64,000 bases of DNA from Bacteroidota bacterium (GTDB lineage: Bacteria > Bacteroidota > Bacteroidia > B-17B0 > Aurantibacillaceae), in NCBI GenBank assembly GCA_021155905.1, contig JAJNBG010000021.1, positions 57,158 through 121,157 on the forward strand, read 5' to 3'. Below, piece by piece: positions 53,815 to 63,300 of the stretch; position 1 is the stretch's first letter; every line of letters starts with the position of its first letter. A program made the translations under genes and the position numbers. Under the pieces are notes generated by a model. The model saw only the letters and a program-made list of their open reading frames with translations. It did not search any database and was not told where the DNA came from.

Positions 53815-56343
53815 ATGAAAAACAGGAACACAAAAGATTTTAACGGGTTTGTAAACGTGCAGGGTGCGCGTGAAAATAATCTTAAAAACGTTAGTCTTCA
53901 GATCCCACGGGATGCCTTTGTGGTTTTTACAGGTGTTTCGGGTTCCGGTAAATCATCCATGGCCTTTGGAACATTGTATGCAGAAGCCCAGAGGCGTTAC
54001 CTGGAATCCGTTTCTCCCTATGCACGACGATTGTTCAACCAGATGTCGGTGCCTGAAGTGGATGAGATAGAAGGACTTCCGCCGGCTGTGGCTTTACAAC
54101 AGCAAAGAGGTTCTGTGAGTACACGTTCTTCGGTTGGCAGTGTCACCACGCTTTCCAATTTGTTGCGAATGCTTTATTCAAGAGCAGGTGACTATCCAAA
54201 AGGCCAGTCCATTATTTACGCGGAAGCATTTTCTCCTAATACACCGGAAGGTGCCTGCAGCCAATGTCATGGTCTTGGCCGCATTTTTGAAGTCACGGAA
54301 AAATCAATGGTGCCGGATGATTCGCTCACGATTCGTGAACGTGCCATTGCCGCCTGGCCATCAGCCTGGCAGGGTCAGAATTTAAGAGAGATCCTGATGA
54401 CGCTGGGATACAATGTGGATATTCCCTGGCGCGACATTCCGAAAAAAGACCGTGAATGGATCCTGTTTACCGAAGAGCAGCCTACTGTTCCCGTGTACTC
54501 CGGTTTTACAGCGGAGGAAGTTAAAAAAGCGCTGAAGCGAAAAGCAGAGCCAAGCTACATGGGCACATTCACTGGTGCGCGACGTTATGTGTTACATACG
54601 TTTGCAAATACCCAAAGCCAGTTGATGAAAAAAAGAGTGTCGCAATTCATGATCAGTAATGAATGTCCCACATGCCATGGTAAACGTTTGAAAAAAGAAA
54701 CGTTGTCCGTAAAGTTTGCGGGACTGGATATTGCTGATATGTCAAGGCACTCTTTAATAGCCCTCAACCAGGTTTTCACACCTTATGCAACAGGCAAAGC
54801 GCCGGCAATAGCCGGGTTGGAAAAAGAGCATCCGGAGAAAGCGATGGTTGCGCAGCGGATCGCGCAGGATTTTGTGTCCCGGCTTAGTGTGATGCTCGAT
54901 CTTGGTTTGGGTTATCTCACGTTGGAAAGAAATACACCTACCTTATCTCCCGGTGAATTGCAGCGTTTGAGACTTGCCACGCAGATTCGTTCCAATTTGT
55001 TCGGTGTGGTGTATGTGTTGGATGAACCGTCAGCCGGTCTTCATCCTGCCGATACACAGGCTTTATTAAGAGCACTTGATAAGCTGAAAGATTCCGGCAA
55101 TTCTTTATTTGTTGTGGAGCATGAAGTAGACGTGATCCGTCATGCCGACTGGATCGTGGATGTGGGGCCGGCAGCAGGAGAGAACGGCGGACAGATTTTA
55201 TACAGCGGCCCGTTGGATGGACTCAAACATATTTCAAATTCAGTTACCAGGAAATACATCTTTGAAAGTAAACGAATTCAAAAAAAAGTAAGCAGAAATC
55301 CTAAAGGACTATTGCGACTTGAAAAAGTTAAGCGCAACAATTTGCAGAACATTCATGTGTCGTTTCCAATTGGTGTGTTAACAAGTGTCACCGGTGTGTC
55401 GGGTTCTGGTAAAAGCAGCCTGGTGAGCCAGGTACTGGTTGAGCTGGTATTAAAGCATCTTGGTCAGCACCAGGAGAGATCGAATGAAGAGGAGAAAGAT
55501 CTGCTGGAACAAAAAGTGGAAACACTTTCGGGAGAAATAGCAGAAGGAATTGATTTAATTAAGCGATTAGTCTCTGTAGATCAGAAACCGATCGGACGTA
55601 CGCCACGTTCTAATCTCGCTACCTATACCGGCTTGTTTGATCATGTGCGGAAATTGTTTGCGTCTACAAAAATGGCAAAGGCCCGTAAGTATGATGCCGG
55701 GCGTTTTTCCTTTAATGTGGCTAAGGGCCGCTGCCTGCATTGCGAAGGTGAAGGTTTTGTGATGGTGGAGCTGTTGTTTCTTCCAAGCGTGTACACACCT
55801 TGTCCGACTTGTCAGGGAGCAAGGTATAATGAGAAAACACTGGAGGTGACTTATAACGGTAAGAACATTGCCGAGGTGTTGCAGATGACAGTGGATACAG
55901 CCTGGGAATTTTTCCAGGAAGAACAACAATTGAGTTCTGCATTGGACATTGTGAGGCAGGTCGGGCTCGGTTACCTTAAACTTGGTCAGTCAGCAACAGA
56001 ACTGTCGGGTGGTGAAGCCCAGCGGATCAAACTGGCGACAGAGCTGCAGCGCATTCAACAGGGTAATACGCTGTATGTGTTGGATGAGCCAACAACAGGA
56101 TTACATCCTTCCGATGTTGAAAAGCTGATGCTCCAGTTAAATAAACTGGTTGATGCCGGCAATACTGTTATTGTGATTGAACATGATATGCATGTGATTG
56201 CTGAAAGCGATTGGGTAATAGACATTGGCCCGGGCGCAGGGGAGGATGGAGGAAAAGTAGTGGTTGCAGGCACACCGGACGAAGTGGCGCTGAACAAAAC
56301 AAGCAGGACAGCACCCTTTCTTGAAAAATATATGAGAGGATGA
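53815..56343 (+). CDS. UvrA2-type (class III) excinuclease ABC subunit A paralog
   Basis: 842 residues, two ABC ATPase halves. First P-loop GVSGSGKSS at 40-48, second P-loop GVSGSGKSS near 525; signature 'LSPGELQR' in half one (canonical LSGGE in half two as 'LSGGEAQR'); Walker B 'VLDEPSAGLHP' and 'VLDEPTTGLHP'. Zinc-type pairs 'CSQCHG', 'CPTCHG', 'CLHCEG' and 'CPTCQG'. The region between is shorter than in UvrA1 (about 940), in keeping with loss of the UvrB-binding domain. Such UvrA2 proteins are linked to DNA-binding drug tolerance or auxiliary repair. No uvrB or exporter lies next to it. Confidence 0.9.
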   Translation: MKNRNTKDFNGFVNVQGARENNLKNVSLQIPRDAFVVFTGVSGSGKSSMAFGTLYAEAQRRYLESVSPYARRLFNQMSVPEVDEIEGLPPAVALQQQRGSVSTRSSVGSVTTLSNLLRMLYSRAGDYPKGQSIIYAEAFSPNTPEGACSQCHGLGRIFEVTEKSMVPDDSLTIRERAIAAWPSAWQGQNLREILMTLGYNVDIPWRDIPKKDREWILFTEEQPTVPVYSGFTAEEVKKALKRKAEPSYMGTFTGARRYVLHTFANTQSQLMKKRVSQFMISNECPTCHGKRLKKETLSVKFAGLDIADMSRHSLIALNQVFTPYATGKAPAIAGLEKEHPEKAMVAQRIAQDFVSRLSVMLDLGLGYLTLERNTPTLSPGELQRLRLATQIRSNLFGVVYVLDEPSAGLHPADTQALLRALDKLKDSGNSLFVVEHEVDVIRHADWIVDVGPAAGENGGQILYSGPLDGLKHISNSVTRKYIFESKRIQKKVSRNPKGLLRLEKVKRNNLQNIHVSFPIGVLTSVTGVSGSGKSSLVSQVLVELVLKHLGQHQERSNEEEKDLLEQKVETLSGEIAEGIDLIKRLVSVDQKPIGRTPRSNLATYTGLFDHVRKLFASTKMAKARKYDAGRFSFNVAKGRCLHCEGEGFVMVELLFLPSVYTPCPTCQGARYNEKTLEVTYNGKNIAEVLQMTVDTAWEFFQEEQQLSSALDIVRQVGLGYLKLGQSATELSGGEAQRIKLATELQRIQQGNTLYVLDEPTTGLHPSDVEKLMLQLNKLVDAGNTVIVIEHDMHVIAESDWVIDIGPGAGEDGGKVVVAGTPDEVALNKTSRTAPFLEKYMRG

Positions 56344-56480
56344 TAGTCTGAGTTGCAGCGCTTCGGCGCTTCGGCGCTTCGATACTGCGACAAACTCAGT
56401 AACCAACTCAGCGACCTCAGAACAGCTCACCGACCGAATAATTAATCCGGTGACTGAGCGGAGCCGAAGTCCCGGGAACG
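56344..56480. repeat. Convergent gap with short tandem CGCTTCGGC repeats and palindromes
   Basis: CGCTTCGG words repeat about three times at 56358-56382, followed by 'aaccaactcagcgac' and, in inverted form, 'gtgactgagcggagccgaag' (56451-56470), members of the CTTCGACTCCGCTCAG family. Noncoding; ends of uvrA2 and the barrel receptor converge here. Confidence 0.6.
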
Positions 56481-56492
56481 AAGGCATAACAC

Positions 56493-58928
56493 CTAATGCC
56501 CTAACCTGCTTTTTTCTTCATCGTTTTCTTTGGTATCCCTTTGCTGGGCTTTGATCTTACCAAAGGTATAACTCAAACTGATATTCAGTCTTCGCGAATC
56601 GTGTGCTTCATAGGAACTCCAGTTCTGATTCTGAATGTCTGATTTCTGCCTGAACTGTTCGGTGAAGAATGCATCGTTTAATGAAATAGAAATGTTTAAA
56701 CTGTTATTCAATAAGGATTGTTTAACAGCCATACTCAAACCCATGCGTTCCTGGAACACTGTTGTATTGCCAAGCCATGGACTCCAATAGAAACCGGAGA
56801 CCTCTATTTTCGTGTTTTTCTTTATGGTAAATATATTGGTAAGACGTGTGTACCACGGAATGGCCTGCGCGGTATACTCGAGTCCATTCACCGTACCATT
56901 GTAATCAATGTAATAAGCACCGGCTAAAAAAGAAACGGTCCACCATTTTTTTATTTCCTGTCTTAAAAAGAAATTATAACGAATGATGTTTAGCTGCCTG
57001 AGATTGGCGATATGTGAAACCGTTTCTTTCGTGGAATCGTTTTGCGTGATGTAACCTCCCTGTATAGGATTCTGCAGATACGAATAAGAAAGGTTATTAG
57101 AAATCTTTCGTTTGTAAACGTAATTGAAATTAAAATTATTGTCATAAGTTGGCAGCAGGTAAGGGTTTCCTTCACTTGAGCTCAACAGGTTATTAAAAGA
57201 TCTAAAAGGATTGAAGGCATTATAATCGGGACGGTTAATGCGGCGGTTATAAGAGAGGCTGAGCGAGTTGTTTTTGTCAGGATTAAAATCGGCGCTTAAA
57301 TTCGGGAACACATTTAAATACTGGCGGTTGTATTTGATGCTGTTGGTTAAACTCTCGGTATGTATATTAGTGTTCTCTGCCCTTAAACCTGCCCTGAAAT
57401 TAAATTTTTTGTATTGCTTATCCATGCTGATATAAGCCGAGCTGATTTGTTCATTATACTTGAACCGGTTGGTATAAATGCTGTCTGCAATATAATTCCC
57501 TGTTAAAGAATCTTTGTTTTCGAAAGTGTAATCACTCCAGGCACTTTGATTGCTTTGTTTGATACCGGCTTCAAAACTCAGATCGTTTTTAAAACTTTTC
57601 TCAAAATCCAGGCGTGAGGCTAAAATAGTGACTCCAAGATTATTGGTCGTTTTGAAAGTTTTTGCCTCCATAGTATCAATGCCATCTGAACCAATAAACC
57701 TGTTCTGATAAAAAGCATTGTAATTGTCATAATAAGGGCCGTAGTAATCGGTTGAGAATTTCAGTTTGGTTGTGCCAAGGGTATCAAACACATGTTCGGC
57801 GTTAACATTGAAATTGCAAAGCAGCCAGTTGTTGGACACAGGTCGGTTATACAGCAGTTGATTATAACCAATACTATTATCGCTCATCGAGGTATTACCA
57901 TTATAGGTTCGGGTAGCGTGTCCAGGGACAATCTGCGCTTTAACACCAACTGTATTTGTTTTGTTGACATACCAATCGGCACCCAGGTCAATGGTAAGGT
58001 ATCTGCCTGCATCGATCTCATGCGACTTTTGGTCCATGGTGGTGGTAGTGCCATTATAGGTCACGTGGTTTTCCATGTTGTTTTCCTGGCGACGTAAACC
58101 TTCATAAAATCCGGTGTTGCTGAAAAAAGTAATTTTTTTTCCTTTGTAGTTAAATGAAAAGCCTCCGTTATTGGTACTGTAAAAACCCTGCGAGAAAGTA
58201 TAATTTAGTCCGCCGCTCGGGCCGGTGATTTTGATCCTTTTTGTTTTTAAATTGATGATGCCGGCACCGCCTGCTGCGTCATAACGGGCTGGTGGGTTAT
58301 TGATGATCTCGATTTTTTCGATCATCGAAGCGCTCATGCTTCTCAAAAAATTTGTGAGTTGCGGGCCTGACAATTGTTGCACCCGGTCATTAATATAAAC
58401 ACGAACTCCCGACTTTCCCTGGATGCTGATGTTGTCTCCCTCCACCATGACGCCGGGTAAGCGCGCGATCAGGTCGTAAGCAGTATTACCTACTGCAAGC
58501 GGACTGTCTTCTACATTAACTGTGATGTTCCCTCCTTTAAATTCAATCGGATCCTTAATGGTGTTGATGGTCACCTCTGCAAGCGTAACACCGCTCTTCT
58601 TAAGAACAATGTCGTTGAGTTTGATAGAAGGAGTAGTACTGTCGTAACTTATTTTTTCGCTGTAATAGTTAGTATACCCAACAGCGGAGATCTTAATGAT
58701 ATAACTGGCTTTATCTGTTTTTGAAAAACAAAATGCCCCATCTTCTCCCGTAAATTCTCCTTTATAAATGCTGCTGTCTTCTTTTAGAAGAGCCACTGTA
58801 ATAAATGACACAGGAGCTGATAAACTATCTGTGACCTTACCGCTGATGGCGCATTGAGCCGAAGCGTGATTGTTAAAAACGGAAAGAACTAATATTAGAA
58901 GAGTACTTAATGTTTTTGCTTTATTCAT
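56493..58928 (-). CDS. Outer-membrane beta-barrel receptor (OMP_b-brl_3, TonB-receptor-like)
   Basis: 811 residues. Signal peptide (cut near 'NHASAQ', residue 24-25), a carboxypeptidase-regulatory-like beta-sandwich (about 25-110, 'ISGKVTDSLSAPVSFITVALL'), a plug domain (about 115-225; 'DSPLAVGNTAYDLIARLPGVMVEGDNISIQGKSGVRVYINDR', 'IEKIEIINNPPARYDAAGGAGIINLKTK'), then a barrel of about 20 strands with 'NRRINRPDYNAFNPF' typical of the OMP_b-brl_3 group, and a charged tail. No clear TonB box. Substrate unknown. No SusD-like partner next to it. Confidence 0.92.
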   Translation of the reverse strand: MNKAKTLSTLLILVLSVFNNHASAQCAISGKVTDSLSAPVSFITVALLKEDSSIYKGEFTGEDGAFCFSKTDKASYIIKISAVGYTNYYSEKISYDSTTPSIKLNDIVLKKSGVTLAEVTINTIKDPIEFKGGNITVNVEDSPLAVGNTAYDLIARLPGVMVEGDNISIQGKSGVRVYINDRVQQLSGPQLTNFLRSMSASMIEKIEIINNPPARYDAAGGAGIINLKTKRIKITGPSGGLNYTFSQGFYSTNNGGFSFNYKGKKITFFSNTGFYEGLRRQENNMENHVTYNGTTTTMDQKSHEIDAGRYLTIDLGADWYVNKTNTVGVKAQIVPGHATRTYNGNTSMSDNSIGYNQLLYNRPVSNNWLLCNFNVNAEHVFDTLGTTKLKFSTDYYGPYYDNYNAFYQNRFIGSDGIDTMEAKTFKTTNNLGVTILASRLDFEKSFKNDLSFEAGIKQSNQSAWSDYTFENKDSLTGNYIADSIYTNRFKYNEQISSAYISMDKQYKKFNFRAGLRAENTNIHTESLTNSIKYNRQYLNVFPNLSADFNPDKNNSLSLSYNRRINRPDYNAFNPFRSFNNLLSSSEGNPYLLPTYDNNFNFNYVYKRKISNNLSYSYLQNPIQGGYITQNDSTKETVSHIANLRQLNIIRYNFFLRQEIKKWWTVSFLAGAYYIDYNGTVNGLEYTAQAIPWYTRLTNIFTIKKNTKIEVSGFYWSPWLGNTTVFQERMGLSMAVKQSLLNNSLNISISLNDAFFTEQFRQKSDIQNQNWSSYEAHDSRRLNISLSYTFGKIKAQQRDTKENDEEKSRLGH

Positions 58929-59267
58929 AACAGAAATTTAGTTTTTTAAAACTACGGTTAATTCTTTTGCATAGCTGTTAATGAGATGTTATCGGATTAA
59001 AAAAATGTTGAGTGGCGTTACTTAGGGATGGAATCAATAAGGCACGCAGATGTGTGTTTACGTGAAGGATGCAAACGGAAATCCTTTTGCCGGCTGAGGA
59101 GGCCACTGAGCTTGTCGAAGTGCTCTCGAAGCCCAAAAAGATTGGAGTGGACAGCCCGACGGCGCCCTGGTTACTGAGCGGAGCAGAAGTACTGCGCCGG
59201 CGCGCCCGGATTAAGTTATCAGGAAGCATAGTGTAACTGAAGCAGACATTAGGAATGATTCATTCGA
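58929..59267. other. Intergenic region with Flavo-1-like element and palindromes
   Basis: No gene. Contains element copy 3 (59061-59160), a CACTGAGCTTGTCGAAGTG-type palindrome inside it (59104-59123), and a GC-rich 'ttactgagcggagcagaagtac' palindrome (59170-59191). Upstream leader of the receptor gene is within the first 60 nt. Confidence 0.65.
59061..59160 (+). ncRNA. Structured intergenic element (possible Flavo-1-like RNA), copy 3
   Basis: CGTGAAGGAT, CGGAAATCCTTTT, a hairpin region holding the CACTGAGC palindrome, then AAAAAGATTGGAGTGG and ACAGCCCGAC. Same order of blocks as 47400-47490 in reverse orientation. Confidence 0.5.
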
Positions 59268-60335
59268 TTATCGGTAGGATGGTTCCGGAGTGTTGATAAC
59301 AGGAGTGTACACCTGTTTAAAGTGATCGGATGGAGCAAATCTGAGTGAAATTTCAAGTCCACCCCTTGTTTTACTTGCAGCAGCCAGTTTGGAAATATTA
59401 ACGTCGTAACTTAAACCTATGGAATAAGGCGAACGTTCGATCATGACCATTGGAGTTAAGGCATCTCCGAGTCGGCAATATAATCCGGCATAAAAACAGA
59501 CTAATTTTTTCATATCTGTATACTTACTTTCCTGCTGCAGGTTATAGCGTAGCATGGTGCCGAAGTAAAATTCCTTTGCAGGACCCTGCGATAAAAATAC
59601 AAAGCCCGGTACAACAGCCAAATTCTGGCTGGTTGGTAAGCTTAGTACTCCATTTCCATGACATACATATTTTGGATATAGTTGTTCTTTGGAAGTTTTG
59701 TAAAAGGAATAGCTTTGTCTTGCATGATAAACAGCAACTCCCAGGTTTGCTTTCATCTCACGGTTATCTTCAACCTGTACCAGGCCGGATGTGTTATTAT
59801 AGGACCAGACAAGACCACCCCCAACATCACCATAGGTAAAAGAAGAAATGGTTTCCGGCTCGCCGGAGGATAAATCAGGATTGTAACCATTTTCCTGGTC
59901 ATATTGATTCGCCCATTTTAATGCACCAAAATTCATACTTCTTTGGGCAAAACCTCCTTGCAAGCCAATCCCCAATGTTTGGTATTCGGCAATGGCGAGA
60001 TGATAGGCGGCAGTCAGGTTGGCCTGGGTAAGCCCCATTTTTGCATCACCGGCCCTATCACTAAATGCATTAATTCCTCCCGCCCAAAAACTATTCTTGT
60101 AATCTTTCTTTCTTATACGGGAATCTACCGAAGCGGCAAATGTTTTATAGGGTACAGCAACACCTCTCCATTGATCTTTATAATTTACAATGGCTTCCAG
60201 GTTATAATTAACGCCGGCGAGTGCGGGGTTGAGTGTTAAAGGCGACATATTAAATTGCGAAAAATGGACGTCCTGGGAAAGGAGCATCATTCGCGCAAAA
60301 ATTATGAATAATACCAGGCTTATCTTGGTTTTCAT
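59268..60335 (-). CDS. PorP/SprF-family type IX secretion membrane protein
   Basis: 355 residues, signal peptide (cut near 'MMLLSQD', residue 21). The mature N-terminus 'VHFSQFNMSPLTLNPALAGVNYNLEAIVNYKDQWRGVAVPYKTFAASVDSRI' is the hallmark start of PorP/SprF proteins; the rest is a beta-barrel with 'GGINAFSDRAGDAKMGLTQANLTAAYH', 'GLQGGFAQRSM' and 'YSIGLSYDVNISKL'. In Flavobacterium, SprF is needed to place the adhesin SprB on the surface. This gene lies 52 nt after the repeat adhesin and on the same strand, the same pairing as sprB-sprF. Function as its dedicated partner is inferred. Confidence 0.93.
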   Translation of the reverse strand: MKTKISLVLFIIFARMMLLSQDVHFSQFNMSPLTLNPALAGVNYNLEAIVNYKDQWRGVAVPYKTFAASVDSRIRKKDYKNSFWAGGINAFSDRAGDAKMGLTQANLTAAYHLAIAEYQTLGIGLQGGFAQRSMNFGALKWANQYDQENGYNPDLSSGEPETISSFTYGDVGGGLVWSYNNTSGLVQVEDNREMKANLGVAVYHARQSYSFYKTSKEQLYPKYVCHGNGVLSLPTSQNLAVVPGFVFLSQGPAKEFYFGTMLRYNLQQESKYTDMKKLVCFYAGLYCRLGDALTPMVMIERSPYSIGLSYDVNISKLAAASKTRGGLEISLRFAPSDHFKQVYTPVINTPEPSYR

Positions 60336-60387
60336 GATTTCATTTTTTTAAGTACAAAAGCCCATATCTTATTTTTTTTTAAATTAT

Positions 60388-63300
60388 TTACCTTACTAAT
60401 GTTATATTCCCTTTCAGAGACACATGCTCTCCGTTTACCAGGGTGGCTTTTAAATAATATACAAACACAGCGGTATTCATTGGCTCACCTCTAAGATTGC
60501 CATCCCATGTGTCTTTTATACTAGAACCTTCAAAAACTTTTTCACCCCAACGATCGAAGATCAGGAATCGCATAGTCACGATACAATTTCCGAATACCTG
60601 GGCCACATCATTCACGCCGTCACCATTTGGTGAAAAGGCAGTGGGAACAAACACTTCAACACATTTTATTTCTTTTGGCTCAACCGAAACTGTTGTACAG
60701 GCTGTATCCCTGCAACCCTCGCTGCTTGTAATTTCCACGCAGTATTGCGTGTCTTCAGTCGGACTCGCTATTGGCTCAGCACAGTTAGTGCAGCTTAAAG
60801 CAGTGGAAGGTGACCAGTTATAGATTGCTCCGCCACTGGCCAGCAAGGAAGTACTGTTACCGGTAATGATACTAACGTTTGGATTAACACTTCCATTAGG
60901 TTTCGCATTTACTGTGACAACCGCGGTGGCGGTACCTGTACATCCTGCGCTTGTGCCGGTTACTATATAACTTGTATCAGTCATGGGCGAGGTCAATATG
61001 CCGGACGTTATATCGCCGGTAGACCATTGATACGAACTAGCGCCATTTGCCATTAAGGTGGCGGTTTCTCCGGCACAAATGGTGGCAGAATTAACCGATA
61101 TATTTAATGATCCAAGATTAACATATGCAATATCGGTTCCGGAACAGTCGTTGCTGGATCCGGTTACTGTATAAGAAGTATTGCTTGATGGAGACACGGT
61201 GATGGAAGGTCCGGTATCACCTGTACTCCATAAATAAGAGGAAGCACCTGAAGCGATCAGAGTTGCATTTTCTCCGGGACAAATTGATGTTGAATTAACC
61301 GACACATTTAAGGACGATCCTACATTGACGTATGCGATATCAGATCCCGAACAACCATTGCTGGATCCGGTTACTGTATAAGACGTATTGTTTGATGGAG
61401 AGACTGTGATCGATGAACCGGTTGAACCATTACTCCATGAATAATCGGAAGCGCCTGAAGCGATTAATGTTGCCGTTCCGCCTGAACATATGTTTGCAGA
61501 ATTAACCGACACATTTAATGATGAACCTATAGTGACGTATGCAATATCAGCTCCATAACAACTTCCGCTTGCTCCTGTTACCGTGTAGGATGTATTGTTC
61601 GACGGAGAGACCGTGATGGAAGGACCGGTTGAGCCATTGCTCCAGGAATAAGTTGTTGCTCCTGAAGCAGTCAATGTTGCAGTTCCGCCAGAACAAATTG
61701 CTGCGGAATTAACTGATACATTTAAAGCAGAACCTATCGTTACGTTTGCAATATCAGCTCCATAACAACTGCCGCTTGCACCGGTTACTGTGTAAGACGT
61801 ATTATTGGATGGAGAGACTGTGATCGATGGACCGGTTGAACCGTTGCTCCAGGAATAGGTTGTAGCACCACTTGCTGTTAAGGTTGCACTTCCACCTGAA
61901 CAAATGGTGGCCGAATTAACTGACACATTTAAAGCAGAGCCTATATTAACGTTTGCCACATCTGATCCTGAACAACTACCGCTTGCTCCGGTTACGGTGT
62001 AAGATGTATTATTAGACGGAGAGACAGTGATGGAAGGACCGGTCGAGCCGTTGCTCCATGAATAGGTTGTAGCACCACTCGCGGTTAAGGTTGCACTTCC
62101 ACCTGAACAAATCGTTGCAGAATTAACTGATATATTTAACGCAGACCCTATAGTTACGTTAGCAACATCAGATCCTGAACAATTGCCGCTTGCTCCGGTC
62201 ACGGTGTAAGAGGTAGTACTTGTAGGAGAGACAGTAATTGATGATGTAGTTGCACCCGTACTCCAGCTATACGTTGTAGCGCCACTTGCCGTTAATGTTG
62301 CCGATCCACCTGAACAAATTGTGGCAGAATTCACTGATACATTTAATGCAGAACCTATAGTAACGTTCGCAACATCGCTTCCTGAACAACTGCCGCTTGT
62401 TCCGGTTACTGTGTAAGATGTATTGTTGGATGGAGATACTGTGATCGATGGGCCTGTTGAACCATTACTCCATGAATAGGTTGTAGCGCCACTTGCTGTT
62501 AATGTTGCACTTCCACCTGAACAAATTGTGGCAGAGTTAACAGAAACATTCAACGCAGAACCTATAGTAACATTTGCCACATCAGATCCTGAACAACTGC
62601 CGCTTGTTCCGGTTACGGTGTAAGACGTATTGTTGGAAGGTGATACTGTGATGGAAGGACCGGTTGAACCATTGCTCCATGAATACGTTGTAGCTCCTGA
62701 AGCCGTTAAGGTTGCAGATCCACCTGAACAAATTGTTGCCGAATTCACCGATACATTCAACGCAGAGCCTATAGTAACGTTTGCCACATCAGATCCCGAA
62801 CAACTACCGCTTGTTCCGCTTACTGTATAAGAAGTATTGTTGGATGGAGATACTGTGATGGAAGGACCGGTTGAGCCATTACTCCATGAATAAGTTGCAG
62901 CACCCGAAGCTGTTAATGTTGCACTTCCACCGGAACAGATCGTAGCAGAATTAACCGATACATTTAAAGCAGAGCCTATGTTAACGTTTGCCACATCAGA
63001 TCCCGAACAACTACCGCTTGTTCCGGTTACGGTGTAAGACGTATTGTTGGATGGAGATACTGTGATGGAAGGACCGGTTGAGCCATTACTCCATGAATAA
63101 GTTGCAGCACCCTCCACCTGAACAGATCGTTGCGGAGTTAACAGAAACACTTAAAGAAGAACCAACATTAACATTGGCAATATCTGTTCCTGAACAACCG
63201 TTGCTTGTTCCTGTCACTGTGTAAGAACTATTCGAAGAAGGTGATACTGTGATCGATGGACTGGTATCACCCGTACTCCAGCTATAAGTTGAAGCACCAC

